Assembly (NCBI GenBank): GCA_945891505.1
Contig: CAMDDL010000021.1
Coordinates: 1 to 41,023 of the forward strand
DNA: 41,023 bases
Direction: 5' to 3'
Source: Maricaulis salignorans
GTDB lineage: Bacteria > Pseudomonadota > Alphaproteobacteria > Caulobacterales > Aquidulcibacteraceae
Part shown: positions 15,995 to 24,635 of the stretch, in pieces
Layout: every line of letters starts with the position of its first letter
How positions within the stretch are numbered: position 1 is the first letter of the stretch
The notes under the pieces: model-generated
Database searches by the model: none
Told to the model about the DNA's origin: nothing
Seen by the model: the letters and a program-made list of their open reading frames with translations, nothing else
Translations under genes and position numbers: made by a program

Positions 15995-16783
15995 ATGCGC
16001 TCTATGAATATCGCAGCTACCGGCATGTTGGCCCAACAGCTCAATGTTGAAGTCATTTCGAACAACATCGCCAACATGAACACAACAGGCTTTAAGCGCC
16101 AACGGGCTGAATTTCAGGATTTGATTTATCAGAACCTTGAACGCCCAGGTGCGACAACCTCTGACTCCGGCACGATTGACCCAACGGGGGTTCAAGTCGG
16201 GTATGGGGTAAAAACAGGCTCGGTCTATCGCATTGCCGAACAGGGCAGCCTGACCCGAACCGACAATAAATATGATATGGCCATCAATGGTCGGGGCTAT
16301 TTCCAAGTGCTGATGCCAGATGGGCGGACAGCTTATACGCGCGCTGGCAATTTCTCTTCCTCAGCAACCGGGCAAATCGTGACGGGCGAGGGTTATATCG
16401 TGCAACCTGAAATCCAGATCCCCGACGGGGCGCTCGACTTCTCCATTTCGCCTTCTGGTCAAGTGCAAGCCATCATCTCCGGCCAAACCGCGCCGCAGGA
16501 TCTGGGTCAGATTACGTTGGCGGGCTTTGTGAACCCAGCGGGCCTTGAAGCTTTGGGCGACAATCTGCTGGTTGAAACCGCTGCATCAGGGCCTGCCACT
16601 ATCGGCAACCCAACCGGCCCCGGCCTTGGCTCGATCAACCAAAACTATGTGGAAGCCTCTAACGTCAATCCGGTGTTTGAGATTTCAGCCCTCATCATCG
16701 CGCAGCGGGCTTATGAAATGAATTCGAAGGTCATCAATGCGACCGATGAGATGATGCAAGCCACATCTCAAGTCCTCCGGTAG
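15995..16783 (+). CDS. flgG: Flagellar distal rod protein FlgG
   Basis: A 262-residue distal rod subunit. It begins MRSMNIAATGMLAQQLNVEVISNNIANMNTTGFK, typical of FlgG. It carries YDMAINGRGYFQVLMPDGRTAYTRAGNFS and ends EISALIIAQRAYEMNSKVINATDEMMQATSQV, the diagnostic FlgG C-terminus. AAAGGA lies 9 bases upstream of the ATG. It lies 21 bases after flgF and 7 bases before flgA. Confidence 0.97.
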   Translation: MRSMNIAATGMLAQQLNVEVISNNIANMNTTGFKRQRAEFQDLIYQNLERPGATTSDSGTIDPTGVQVGYGVKTGSVYRIAEQGSLTRTDNKYDMAINGRGYFQVLMPDGRTAYTRAGNFSSSATGQIVTGEGYIVQPEIQIPDGALDFSISPSGQVQAIISGQTAPQDLGQITLAGFVNPAGLEALGDNLLVETAASGPATIGNPTGPGLGSINQNYVEASNVNPVFEISALIIAQRAYEMNSKVINATDEMMQATSQVLR

Positions 16784-16790
16784 GCCATAG

Positions 16791-17654
16791 ATGACTAATC
16801 CCCGCCCTTCGCCACTGATTAACTGGGCTGCTTGCCTCGCGCTCTTGGTGCTGGCCGCTCCTGTCGTACAGACTGGCACTAGCTATGCCCAAGTTGCCCA
16901 GAAAGGCTCTGTCTTGTCGCTCAAGGCCAATCCGCGTTCAGACAAGTCCCAAATTACCTTTGGCGATGTGTTCGACAACGCGGGGGCTTCTGCCAATGCA
17001 CCGATTGCGCGTTCTCCCGGTCCTGGTCAAATGGTCGTCTTTGGCGCGGAACCCTTACAAGCGCGTGCGCGGGCAGCGGGCCTAAATTGGCCAAACCGCG
17101 AAGGCGTCCGCCAGATTGTCGTCAATGGCCCCGGCCGCACCGATCCCCTGATCCCATTCCAACCAACAGCCTCACCACCCAGTGTGCCCGACATCCGGCA
17201 AAGAGCCAGCGCGGCAGCAGCCCCTACCCGTCCAGAAGCCCTCGCAGTCCTTGGTCGCACGATCCAGCGCGGTGAAGCTATTCAGGCAGAGGATGTGGTG
17301 TGGATCGATACACCCTCGACCGCCCCTCGCGATGCGCTGGCAGATCCAGAGGCTTTGATCGGCAAGACCGCCAAGCGCGTTTTGCTCGCCAACACCCCCC
17401 TGCGTGCGATGGATGTAATGGACACGCCATCCGTGCGTCGCAATGAGCCTGTGACCCTGATTTATGAAGCCGATGGTCTCAGATTATCGGTTCGCGGCAA
17501 AGCCTTGGGCGATGCAGCCATTGGGGCCAATGTGAAAGTTCTAAACCCAAAATCCAACAAAGTGCTGGAAGCCATTGTCGATGGCCCGGGCACGGCCCGC
17601 GTGATGCTAAGCCAGCTCTCAGCTCGGGTGCCTAATCAGAATGGAGTCAATTGA
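16791..17654 (+). CDS. flgA: P-ring assembly chaperone FlgA
   Basis: FlgA is a periplasmic chaperone for P-ring formation by FlgI. The 287-residue product has a signal peptide (ACLALLVLAAPVVQTGTSYA). The C-terminal half is an SAF/FlgA domain (LAVLGRTIQRGEAIQAEDVVWID; TLIYEADGLRLSVRGKALGDAAIGANVKVLN). The N-terminal half is more divergent, as is common. The stop overlaps the flgH start (TGATG). Confidence 0.9.
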   Translation: MTNPRPSPLINWAACLALLVLAAPVVQTGTSYAQVAQKGSVLSLKANPRSDKSQITFGDVFDNAGASANAPIARSPGPGQMVVFGAEPLQARARAAGLNWPNREGVRQIVVNGPGRTDPLIPFQPTASPPSVPDIRQRASAAAAPTRPEALAVLGRTIQRGEAIQAEDVVWIDTPSTAPRDALADPEALIGKTAKRVLLANTPLRAMDVMDTPSVRRNEPVTLIYEADGLRLSVRGKALGDAAIGANVKVLNPKSNKVLEAIVDGPGTARVMLSQLSARVPNQNGVN

Positions 17655-18397
17655 TGCAAAAGTTCAGCATGGTGATTTTAGCGGCTCTGACCCTGACAGG
17701 CTGCGCCTCCACAATCGAAGAAGTGCGCACCGTGGGGAAGCCGCCTGAGGTGACGCCGATTGAAAATCCCGCCTATGCGGCCACGGGGCGTCGCCAAGTT
17801 GTGATGCCAATGCCGGCCCAACAGATGAGCCAAGCCTCGTCAAACTCATTGTGGAAAGCGGGTTCTCGGCAATTCTTTAATGATCCCCGCGCCTCCAACA
17901 TCGGCGATATCCTGACCGTCATGATCCAGATCAATGATCAGGCGCAATTGAACAACTCAACTGGCCGTACGCGAAAATCCACCATGGATGGCGGCGTAAC
18001 CAGTTTCTTTGGCTTGGAGCAATTGCCGGGCAAAGTCCTCCCAGAGGCATTTGATCCCTCCACCATGGTTGGGGCGAGTTCTAACGGCGCTTTCGCAGGC
18101 CAAGGCCAAGTGGCGCGCAATGAAAAGGTCGATATGACCGTTGCAGCTATCGTTACCCAAGTCCTGCCCAATGGCAATTTGGTTGTAGCGGGTCGCCAAG
18201 AAGTGCGTATCAACAATGAATTACGCGAGCTTTTGGTCTCGGGGATTGTGCGGCCACAAGATATCACATCGGCCAATCAGGTCCGCCACACACAAATGGC
18301 AGAAGCCCGAATCTCTTACGGTGGGCGTGGCCAGATTACAGCCTATCAACAGCCGCCTAAAGGGCAGCAAGTCTTGGGTGCGATCAGTCCGTTTTAA
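17654..18397 (+). CDS. flgH: Flagellar L-ring lipoprotein FlgH
   Basis: FlgH forms the outer-membrane L-ring. The N-terminus is a lipoprotein signal with lipobox LTGC (LTLTGCAST). Family blocks SLWKAGSRQFFNDPRASNIGDILTVMIQI, DMTVAAIVTQVLPNGNLVVAGRQEVRINNE and LVSGIVRPQDITSANQV are complete. ATG 17654 overlaps the flgA stop by 1 base; an in-frame TTG lies 3 bases earlier. The gene ends 22 bases before convergent dksA. Confidence 0.95.
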   Translation: MQKFSMVILAALTLTGCASTIEEVRTVGKPPEVTPIENPAYAATGRRQVVMPMPAQQMSQASSNSLWKAGSRQFFNDPRASNIGDILTVMIQINDQAQLNNSTGRTRKSTMDGGVTSFFGLEQLPGKVLPEAFDPSTMVGASSNGAFAGQGQVARNEKVDMTVAAIVTQVLPNGNLVVAGRQEVRINNELRELLVSGIVRPQDITSANQVRHTQMAEARISYGGRGQITAYQQPPKGQQVLGAISPF

Positions 18398-18418
18398 ACG
18401 CGGGCTGATCGTCTCGGC

Positions 18419-18853
18419 TTAGTCGTCGCGGTGAATGCGTTCTGAGCGCTCGTGGCGTTCTTGGGCTTCCAAGCTCAAGGTCGCCACCGGCCGGGCCATC
18501 AAGCGGCCTAAAGAGATAGGCTCGCCGGTTTCATCGCAATAGCCGTAAGAGCCATCCTCAATCCGGCGCAACGCCGAGTCGATCTTGGAAATCAGCTTGC
18601 GTTGACGGTCACGTGCCCGCAACTCAATATTTTTATCGGTCTCAGCAGAGGCACGGTCTGCTACATCTGGCAGAGATACGGTCTCGGTTTGTAGATGCGA
18701 CAAGGTATCCTTGGAGTCGGCGAGCAGTGAGCCCTTCCAATCCTGCAGCTTTTTGCGGAAATACTCGCGCTGGCGATCATTCATGAACTCTTCGTCGTCG
18801 GAAGGCACATAGTCACTTGTCACATCGGTGTTTGGCATAACTATCGTCGTCAT
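18419..18853 (-). CDS. dksA: RNA polymerase-binding regulator DksA
   Basis: DksA binds the RNA polymerase secondary channel and works with ppGpp. From ATG 18853 (AGGGG ribosome-binding site 7 bases upstream) it has 144 residues. The open frame continues to 18943 but that extension lacks family similarity. It has a coiled-coil region (NDRQREYFRKKLQDWKGSLL to RDRQRKLISKIDSALRRIEDG) and the C-terminal YGYC-ETGEPISLGRLMARPVATLSLEAQERHE block. Only C106 of the four zinc cysteines of the enteric protein is present. This resembles the cysteine-poor DksA form I recall from Alphaproteobacteria. It lies between flgH and fliX in the flagellar block. Confidence 0.9.
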   Translation of the reverse strand: MTTIVMPNTDVTSDYVPSDDEEFMNDRQREYFRKKLQDWKGSLLADSKDTLSHLQTETVSLPDVADRASAETDKNIELRARDRQRKLISKIDSALRRIEDGSYGYCDETGEPISLGRLMARPVATLSLEAQERHERSERIHRDD

Positions 18854-19033
18854 GACGTACCCCTGCTTCTGCATGTGATCGATGAAGGCATCGCACGATG
18901 TCCTCGCGCTATAGTGAAGCCCGAGACGGCTCGCAAGGCGCAAGAAACATTGGGCTGGGCCCTCTACTGCTAAAACAGCAAGCTACTGGCCGCAACACCC
19001 AGAAGGGTTCTGAAACTCGGCTGCCCGAAACCC

Positions 19034-19453
19034 CTAAAGTGCGCGCTCGAGCTTAGCGAGTTCGACTTCAGCGCGCAGTTCCACATCATCGAGAAGTGCG
19101 TTCAAGGCTGGATCATCCACAGCGTCGCGGTGATCACGCAAGGTTTGAGAGAGGCGCGCCACTTGTTCGCGATTGACGCCCCCGCCCAAAATGGCGACGC
19201 GTATCTCGTCCAGTTGGTCTAGCAGGGTGGATGAGCGGCGGGTCGCGCGACGGCGGCGCTCAACCACATCATCTTCGCCCTGCAAGGCCAAAAGCGCGCC
19301 CACATTGGCGATGGAAGTTGCGGACATCGCGCGATTGACTTGCGCTGGCCCGCCTTCGACCTGCCCGGGCAGCACAAATTCAGGTGCCGCACCGCCGGTG
19401 GCACGACGTGCCCCGGAAACAGAAGATGTGGACGTGGGCGCATTAACTTTCAT
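19034..19453 (-). CDS. fliX: Class II flagellar assembly regulator FliX
   Basis: FliX couples early basal-body assembly to the activity of FlbD on sigma-54 flagellar promoters in Caulobacter. The 139-residue product begins MKVNAPTSTSSVSG, is disordered for about 30 residues, then has the FliX core (EFVLPG; ALLALQGEDDVVERRRRATRRSSTLLDQLDEIRVAILGG) and helical C-terminus. ATG 19453 is chosen over GTG 19459. It is divergent from flgI, as in Caulobacter. A CtrA box lies only 26 bases upstream. Confidence 0.92.
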   Translation of the reverse strand: MKVNAPTSTSSVSGARRATGGAAPEFVLPGQVEGGPAQVNRAMSATSIANVGALLALQGEDDVVERRRRATRRSSTLLDQLDEIRVAILGGGVNREQVARLSQTLRDHRDAVDDPALNALLDDVELRAEVELAKLERAL

Positions 19454-19478
19454 GAGCACGACTCATGGGCCGCCCCGG

Positions 19479-19493
19479 TTAAGACCTGATTAA
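19479..19493. promoter_or_regulatory. CtrA box between fliX and flgI
   Basis: TTAAGACCTGATTAA is a full TTAA-N7-TTAA site. It shares its last six bases (CTGATTAA in context) with the flgB box at 6559. It could control fliX, flgI or both; its closeness to the fliX start favours fliX. Confidence 0.6.
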
Positions 19494-19507
19494 TGTGTGA
19501 CACAAGA

Positions 19508-19523
19508 TGGCGGGAAGACGGCA
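19508..19523 (+). promoter_or_regulatory. Possible sigma-54 promoter for flgI
   Basis: TGGCGGGAAGACGGCA keeps GG-N10-GC spacing and both TGGC and GCA ends but lacks the TT before GC and the AC after TGGC. It is about 110 bases before the flgI start. This is a weak match. Confidence 0.3.
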
Positions 19524-19540
19524 GAATGCCACCAGCCCTA

Positions 19541-19553
19541 GGCAAACCTTGCC
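19541..19553. promoter_or_regulatory. GGCA-N5-TGCC inverted repeat upstream of flgI
   Basis: GGCAAACCTTGCC repeats the design seen twice upstream of flgF at 15031 and 15085. Its position between fliX and flgI, about 80 bases before flgI, supports a flagellar regulatory role such as FlbD binding. Confidence 0.45.
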
Positions 19554-19631
19554 GATACACTCAGCAGCTCACGCGAGCGCGTATTTACGAAAGCATTGTT
19601 TTAAAATGATTTTCATTCGCCAGATTGCGGC

Positions 19632-20795
19632 ATGGATTTAGCATGGTCAAAACCAATGACACAGATAATTACGCCCGTATTCCGTCTTGTTTCTGCAGCT
19701 CTCATGCTCGGGCTGATCAGCCTAATGTGTGCTTGGCCTGCGCAAGCTTTTGCCCAGTCGCGCATCAAGGATTTAGTGCAGATCGAAGGGGTACGTGACA
19801 ACCAATTGATCGGCTATGGCATAGTTGTTGGTCTGCCTGGGACTGGCGACGGTCTACGCAATTCGCCCTTCACCAAGCAAAGCTTGGAAGCCATGCTGGA
19901 GCGGATGGGCGTCAACACCCGCGAACAAAATCTGCAAACCAAAAACGTTGCCGCCGTCATGGTAACAGCGAGCCTACCCCCTTTCGCTACCCAAGGCACC
20001 CGGCTGGATATTTCGGTCTCAGCCTTTGGGGATGCCAAAAGCTTAGAGGGCGGAACGTTGCTGGTAACCCCAATGATGGGCGCTGATGGTCAAGTTTATG
20101 CTGTTGCCCAAGGCCAGCTGACGGTCGGTGGTTTTACCGCGACCGGCAATTCTGGAACGAGTGTTAGCCGCGGCGTCAGCACCAATGGCCGCATTGCCAA
20201 TGGTGCCCTGATTGAGCGCGAGCTTCATTTTGACCTTGCCGGTCAAACCGAACTTCGCCTTGCCTTGCGCAACCCAGATTTCACGACCGCTCGCCGCATC
20301 GCCAACGCCATCAACACCAATTTGGGTGTCGCAGCTGCCTCGGTAGAAAACCCTTCAACGGTCGTTCTCTCAAAGCCCATTGGTTATCCAGGCGATATGG
20401 TTAGCCTGATTAGCCGGGTAGAGCGCCTGAATGTAACACCCGATCAGGTTGCTAAGATTGTGGTTGATGAAGCCTCTGGCATTGTGGTGATGGGCGATAA
20501 TGTGCGGGTGTCTACTGTCGCTGTGGCACAGGGCAATCTTACCGTCTCAGTGCAAGAGACCCCCCTCGTCAGCCAACCAAACCCGCTGAGCCAAGGCGAA
20601 ACCACCGTCGTGCCACGTTCCAGCGTCACAGTTGAAGAAGATAAGGGCGACCTCACCGTTATTCGTGGCGGCGTGCCGTTGCGCGATCTGGTCGAGGGCC
20701 TCAATTCTCTGGGCGTCAACCCACGTGACCTCATTCAAATTCTCCAGGCGCTGAAAGCCTCTGGTGCGCTGCAAGCTGACATCGAAGTGATGTAA
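19632..20795 (+). CDS. flgI: Flagellar P-ring protein FlgI
   Basis: FlgI forms the periplasmic P-ring. The 387-residue product has a signal peptide (VSAALMLGLISLMCAWPAQAFA) and then SRIKDLVQIEGVRDNQLIGYGIVVGLPGTGDGLRNSPFT, the diagnostic opening of mature FlgI. It ends LVEGLNSLGVNPRDLIQILQALKASGALQADIEV. ATG 19656 is an alternative start, and neither has a strong ribosome-binding site. It leads flgI-flgJ-flbY, and its chaperone gene flgA lies in the preceding plus-strand operon. Confidence 0.96.
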   Translation: MDLAWSKPMTQIITPVFRLVSAALMLGLISLMCAWPAQAFAQSRIKDLVQIEGVRDNQLIGYGIVVGLPGTGDGLRNSPFTKQSLEAMLERMGVNTREQNLQTKNVAAVMVTASLPPFATQGTRLDISVSAFGDAKSLEGGTLLVTPMMGADGQVYAVAQGQLTVGGFTATGNSGTSVSRGVSTNGRIANGALIERELHFDLAGQTELRLALRNPDFTTARRIANAINTNLGVAAASVENPSTVVLSKPIGYPGDMVSLISRVERLNVTPDQVAKIVVDEASGIVVMGDNVRVSTVAVAQGNLTVSVQETPLVSQPNPLSQGETTVVPRSSVTVEEDKGDLTVIRGGVPLRDLVEGLNSLGVNPRDLIQILQALKASGALQADIEVM

Positions 20796-20809
20796 GGGAC
20801 CCACAGAAT

Positions 20810-21151
20810 ATGGATAGTATCGCCCCCGTAATGCCCTTTCCCCAAACCCAGTCGACCTCGGTTGAGGTGTTGGGTGCACGCGCAAAAACGCTGAAGTCAA
20901 ACGCCGAGATGGACAAAACCGCGCGGGAATTCGAACGCATGGCCTTGGCGCAGATGTTGTCGCTCATGGAAACAGACACGGACATCTCGGACTCCATGTT
21001 TGGCGGTGGTGCGGCAGAGCGCGCATTTCGTCCCTTCTTGACTGAGGAATATGCCAAGGGCTTCAGCGAACAAGGCGGGATCGGCATTGCCACCGCCGTG
21101 AAACGAGAAATGCTCAAAATCCAAGAACGTGCACAAGCAGCGGGAGTATAG
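20810..21151 (+). CDS. flgJ: Rod-binding protein, FlgJ N-terminal domain only
   Basis: The 113-residue product matches the rod-capping domain of FlgJ: REFERMALAQMLSLMETD, an SMFGGGAAERAFRPFLTEEYAKGFSEQGGIGIA block, and a helical C-terminus. There is no muramidase domain, as in many Alphaproteobacteria, where the short form is also called CheL. It lies 14 bases after flgI, with AGGGAC before the ATG. Confidence 0.88.
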   Translation: MDSIAPVMPFPQTQSTSVEVLGARAKTLKSNAEMDKTAREFERMALAQMLSLMETDTDISDSMFGGGAAERAFRPFLTEEYAKGFSEQGGIGIATAVKREMLKIQERAQAAGV

Positions 21152-21154
21152 ATC

Positions 21155-21592
21155 ATGACCCTAATGGCCAACGACCCCAGCGATTTACTGGACCAATTGA
21201 TCCTGTTGACGCGTCGGCTCGCTGATTTGGCCGAGAGACAGGCGGCCTTGTTTGAGGGCAGTCGTTTCTTGGAAGCACAATCCTTGAATGAGGAATCTGC
21301 CCGGCTGGCCAATGTCTATGCGCTGGAGAGCCGTCGGATTGCCCAAAACCCATCAATCCTTGAAGGCGTACCCTCCGTTCTGAAGGCGACCCTGACGGTG
21401 GAGACAGAACGCTTTAAGGCTGCCATGGAAGCCCATGAGCGGGCCTTGGGAAGGCAGCGGGCCTTGGCTGAGGGTTTGGTGCGCGCCATCGCCGAAGAAG
21501 CGGTGGCAGCCCGCCCGACACCTGTGGCTTACGGCCCCGGCGCCCAAGCCTTCCGCGATACCAGCGCCGTTGCCCTTGATCGTCGGGCTTGA
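21155..21592 (+). CDS. flbY: FlbY-like/FlgN-like flagellar protein
   Basis: A 145-residue, almost fully helical protein rich in Ala, Glu and Arg (LDQLILLTRRLADLAERQAALFEGSRFLEAQSLNEESARLANVY). Its size, helical character and position directly after flgI and the flgJ-like gene match the flagellar gene flbY of Caulobacter, related to FlgN-type export chaperones. The call rests on context more than motifs. ATG 21155 or 21164 may be the start. GGCGGC-rich repeat sequence follows the gene. Confidence 0.65.
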   Translation: MTLMANDPSDLLDQLILLTRRLADLAERQAALFEGSRFLEAQSLNEESARLANVYALESRRIAQNPSILEGVPSVLKATLTVETERFKAAMEAHERALGRQRALAEGLVRAIAEEAVAARPTPVAYGPGAQAFRDTSAVALDRRA

Positions 21593-21612
21593 TCGTACGA
21601 CTTGAGCTAGCA

Positions 21613-21750
21613 CCTCTCCCCTCGCCCCTACAGGGGAGAGGGGTCGGGGGTGAGGGGTTGTTTGCGCAATAGCGCGCAGCTCCGCACATTCGTTAAACTC
21701 ATATCACGCATTTAGACAATGTGGGTGTAAGGCCCTCACCCCTCGCCCGC
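21613..21750. repeat. GC-rich MITE-like intergenic repeat, copy 2
   Basis: The hairpin CCTCTCCCCT (21613-21622) with AGGGGAGAGG (21632-21641) is followed by GGGTGAGGG (21648-21656). The inverted match CCCTCACCC is at 21733-21741. The core (21657-21732) includes TTGCGCAATAGCGCG, similar to copy 1, and the right edges also align (TGTGGGTGTAAGG against TGTGAGTGGAAG). It sits between convergent flbY and petC. Confidence 0.65.
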
Positions 21751-21756
21751 CACACA

Positions 21757-21786
21757 GCAAAAAGGCCGCCCCGAGGGGCGGCCTTT
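21757..21786 (-). terminator. Terminator of petABC
   Basis: AAAGGCCGCCCC (21761-21772) pairs with GGGGCGGCCTTT (21775-21786). On the minus strand the stem is followed by TTTTTGCTG, so it fits an intrinsic terminator 25 bases after the petC stop. Confidence 0.85.
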
Positions 21787-21810
21787 GTCATTGTAGAAGC
21801 CTCGACGGCC

Positions 21811-22641
21811 TCAGTGCTCAACGTTGCGCCACACTTGGCGGTACGAGAACCACAACAGGGTGGTCAAGAGCAACAGGAAGGCCATGACGCCAAAACCAGT
21901 AATCTTGCGTTGGGTCTGATGGGGTTCAGAAGCCCAGCTCAAGAAGGCCACAACGTCACGGGACATTTGGTCAACAGTTGGCTTAACGCCTTTATTGGCT
22001 TCAGTATCAGCATAGGTCACTTGTTCATCGACGATTGGAGGACCCATGGCGATCACGCCACCAGGCATGTACGGATTATAGTACTTGCCCTCTGGAATGG
22101 ACTTACCCTTGGGCGGGGTTTGATCATAGCCGGTCAAGAGCGAGTAGATATAATCACCGCCGAGGTGACGTGCCTTCACCAGAGCCGACATATCGGGAGG
22201 CATCGCCCCACCATTTGCCGCTTTTGCTTGGGATGGGTTTTCGAACGGTGACACAAACTTGTCTGCTGGCAGGCCTGGACGTTCTTCCTCATTGCCGTCT
22301 GGATCCACTGCTTTCAAGGTGTAGGTGGCGGCAATGGCTTTGATGACTGGGTTTTCGTTCGGGTTTGGATATTTAGGATCATAGAACGGGCCATGTTCAT
22401 CACCGAGGTTACGGTAATGTAGCAAGTTCATGGAATGGCAGCCCGAGCAGACTTCCTTATAGACTTGGAAGCCGCGTTGTAGCTGGGCCCGGTCAAAGCG
22501 ACCAAATGGGCCTTCCCACGAGCCATTGACTTCCCGTGGATGCTTGACGTCCCCAGCAGCTTGCGCGCTGCTGGTGAACGCCACGACAGAGACGAGGCCC
22601 AAGACCCCGGCGATAAATCGGCGTGCGAAAGCTGGTTTCAT
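21811..22641 (-). CDS. petC: Cytochrome c1 of the bc1 complex
   Basis: Cytochrome c1 passes electrons from the Rieske protein to cytochrome c. It has a signal peptide (FIAGVLGLVSVVAFTSSAQA), the haem-binding CSGCH (VCSGCHSMNLLHYRNL), the probable Met ligand in GGAMPPDMSALVKAR, and a C-terminal membrane anchor (GFGVMAFLLLLTTLLWFSYRQVW). ATG 22641 has AGGAAC at good spacing. ATG 22656, overlapping the petB stop, is possible and adds five residues. Confidence 0.95.
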   Translation of the reverse strand: MKPAFARRFIAGVLGLVSVVAFTSSAQAAGDVKHPREVNGSWEGPFGRFDRAQLQRGFQVYKEVCSGCHSMNLLHYRNLGDEHGPFYDPKYPNPNENPVIKAIAATYTLKAVDPDGNEEERPGLPADKFVSPFENPSQAKAANGGAMPPDMSALVKARHLGGDYIYSLLTGYDQTPPKGKSIPEGKYYNPYMPGGVIAMGPPIVDEQVTYADTEANKGVKPTVDQMSRDVVAFLSWASEPHQTQRKITGFGVMAFLLLLTTLLWFSYRQVWRNVEH

Positions 22642-22652
22642 TACAAAGTTCC

Positions 22653-23942
22653 TCATTCCGCCGGTACAGCAGCAGCAGACACGCCTGCCGACTTCTTGTG
22701 GGATTGCAGGATCGAGTCCGCAATCGAAGCAGGCGGGGTTTGGGGTTTCTCAATGACGCCTAGAACTGGCAAGACGACCAAGAAATAAGCGAAGTAGAAC
22801 ACCGTGCAGATCAGCGAGATCAACGTCCAGGGTGGTTCAGCAGGCATCGCGCCACACACGGCCAACATCAGGAAGTTGATCACGAAGGCAAACCACCACA
22901 TGCGGGCCACAGGGCGATAGCGCATGGACTTGATCTTGGACGAGTCGAGCCAAGGCAAAGCGAACAAGATCAGGATCGCGCCACCCATCGCAATCACGCC
23001 GCCGAACTTGGCATCGATGATCAAGATATCGAACGTGATGGCCCGCAAGATCGCATAGAAGGGCAACAGATACCATTCAGGCACGATGTGCGCTGGCGTC
23101 ACTTGGTTGTTGGCAGGGATATAGTTGTCTGGGTGACCCAAAGTGTTGGGGCCAAAGAAGACAAAGCCAGCAAAGATCAGCAAGAAGACGCAAATCGCAA
23201 ACGCATCCTTGATTGTGTAGTAAGGATGGAATGGAAGGGTTTCTTTCTTCACATCTTGCACTTCAACACCGGTTGGGTTGTTGTTGCCAGGCACATGCAG
23301 CGCCCAGATGTGCAACACCACGACACCTGCAATCACGAACGGCAGGAGATAGTGCAGCGAGAAGAAGCGGTTCAACGTCGCATTGTCGACGGCAAAGCCA
23401 CCGAGCAACCACGTCTTGATCGAGTCACCGATGAAAGGAACCGCACCCACGATGTTGGTGATCACGGTTGCGCCCCACAAGGACATCTGACCCCAAGGCA
23501 AAACGTAGCCCATGAAGGCGGTGATGATCATCAGCAAGAAGATAATGACGCCCAAGCCCCAAAGAATTTCGCGAGGTGCTTTGTACGATCCGTAATAAAG
23601 ACCACGGAAAATATGGATGTAAACGGCCAAGAAGAACATGCTGGCCCCGTTGGAGTGCATGAAGCGCACCAACCAGCCGTAATTCACGTCCCGCATGATG
23701 CGTTCGACAGAGTTAAAGGCCATATCGATCTGGGGCACATAATGCATCGCCAAGATGATCCCGGTGATGATTTGGCTGACCAAGCAGACCGCCAAAATGC
23801 CGCCGAACGTGTACCAATAGTTCAAGTTCTTTGGGGTTGGAAAATCGACCAGCGTGTCATTCATAAAACGCACGATCGGAAGCCGCGTATCCAACCACTT
23901 TTCGAGGTCGGACTTAGGCACATAGCTTGAAGGTCCACTCAT
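22653..23942 (-). CDS. petB: Cytochrome b of the bc1 complex
   Basis: The quinol-oxidising membrane core with two b haems. Eight to nine helices are seen. The histidine ligands lie in [20 protein letters not shown] and [20 protein letters not shown]. The Qo-site PEWY motif is present ([16 protein letters not shown]), as is [16 protein letters not shown]. From ATG 23942 the protein has 429 residues, normal for Alphaproteobacteria. An in-frame TTG at 23957 is rejected because it overlaps petA. Confidence 0.96.
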   Translation of the reverse strand: MSGPSSYVPKSDLEKWLDTRLPIVRFMNDTLVDFPTPKNLNYWYTFGGILAVCLVSQIITGIILAMHYVPQIDMAFNSVERIMRDVNYGWLVRFMHSNGASMFFLAVYIHIFRGLYYGSYKAPREILWGLGVIIFLLMIITAFMGYVLPWGQMSLWGATVITNIVGAVPFIGDSIKTWLLGGFAVDNATLNRFFSLHYLLPFVIAGVVVLHIWALHVPGNNNPTGVEVQDVKKETLPFHPYYTIKDAFAICVFLLIFAGFVFFGPNTLGHPDNYIPANNQVTPAHIVPEWYLLPFYAILRAITFDILIIDAKFGGVIAMGGAILILFALPWLDSSKIKSMRYRPVARMWWFAFVINFLMLAVCGAMPAEPPWTLISLICTVFYFAYFLVVLPVLGVIEKPQTPPASIADSILQSHKKSAGVSAAAVPAE

Positions 23943-23949
23943 GTTCGTA

Positions 23950-24522
23950 TCATCCAATCTTTACGACTGTGCCGCCGGTATAGACGTAGGGCGGAATATA
24001 AAGGTTTTTCGGAGCTGGGCCCTTGCGAATGCGGCCAGCGGTATCGTAGTGCGAGCCATGGCAAGGGCAGAACCAGCCACCGAACTCACCAATATAGCCG
24101 GGCTCAGCAAGACCGACAGGGATACAACCCAAGTGCGTGCAGTTTGCTTCCATGATCAGATACTCGGGCTTACCGGGCTGTTCATTGGACTGCATGGTGC
24201 GCTGATCGTCCGTTTGCGGATCCTTCAGCTCTGCGCCGTCGTCTTTTTTACCTTGCGCGATTTCCTCAGCGGTGCGGTGACGAACGAATAGCGGCTTACC
24301 GCGCCACATGATCTTGGTCTGCGAGCCTTGCGCGACTTTCGACACATCAAACTCAATTGATGCCAAAGCGCGCGTATCGGCTGCTGGATTCATTTGATTG
24401 ATGAGCGGCCAAGCCAGCATGGCGGCACCGCCCGCTGCTACGGCCCCTGTCGCGACATGGATCATGTCACGCCGTGTTGGTTCTCCGGCTTCGCCGGCTA
24501 CTTCATGATTGGTGGCTGACAC
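23950..24522 (-). CDS. petA: Rieske iron-sulfur subunit of the bc1 complex
   Basis: The 2Fe-2S ligands are in CTHLGC and CPCHGS. The N-terminus has a twin-arginine signal/anchor ([23 protein letters not shown]). I choose GTG 24522 ([10 protein letters not shown]) because GGGAG lies 7 bases upstream and the resulting 190 residues match the family. The frame is open to 24687, but that part lacks similarity and overlaps divergent trmL. It is the first gene of petABC. Confidence 0.93.
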   Translation of the reverse strand: MSATNHEVAGEAGEPTRRDMIHVATGAVAAGGAAMLAWPLINQMNPAADTRALASIEFDVSKVAQGSQTKIMWRGKPLFVRHRTAEEIAQGKKDDGAELKDPQTDDQRTMQSNEQPGKPEYLIMEANCTHLGCIPVGLAEPGYIGEFGGWFCPCHGSHYDTAGRIRKGPAPKNLYIPPYVYTGGTVVKIG

Positions 24523-24635
24523 CTTGCTACTCCCGCATTCACACACGTCTAAAAGTCGTTTACCGCTAAACGTAGGGCAGTAACGCCTATTGAACGTGCG
24601 ACGGAACGCCGCATCTCGCGGCACCCCCTCCAAAG

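Noticed and set aside
15635-16306. Minus-strand open frame across flgF and flgG
   Set aside because: It spans two real genes in the opposite direction and has no family features.
23088-23930. Long plus-strand open frame opposite petB
   Set aside because: It mirrors cytochrome b codons; the His/Asp/Gln-rich product is typical of an antisense shadow.
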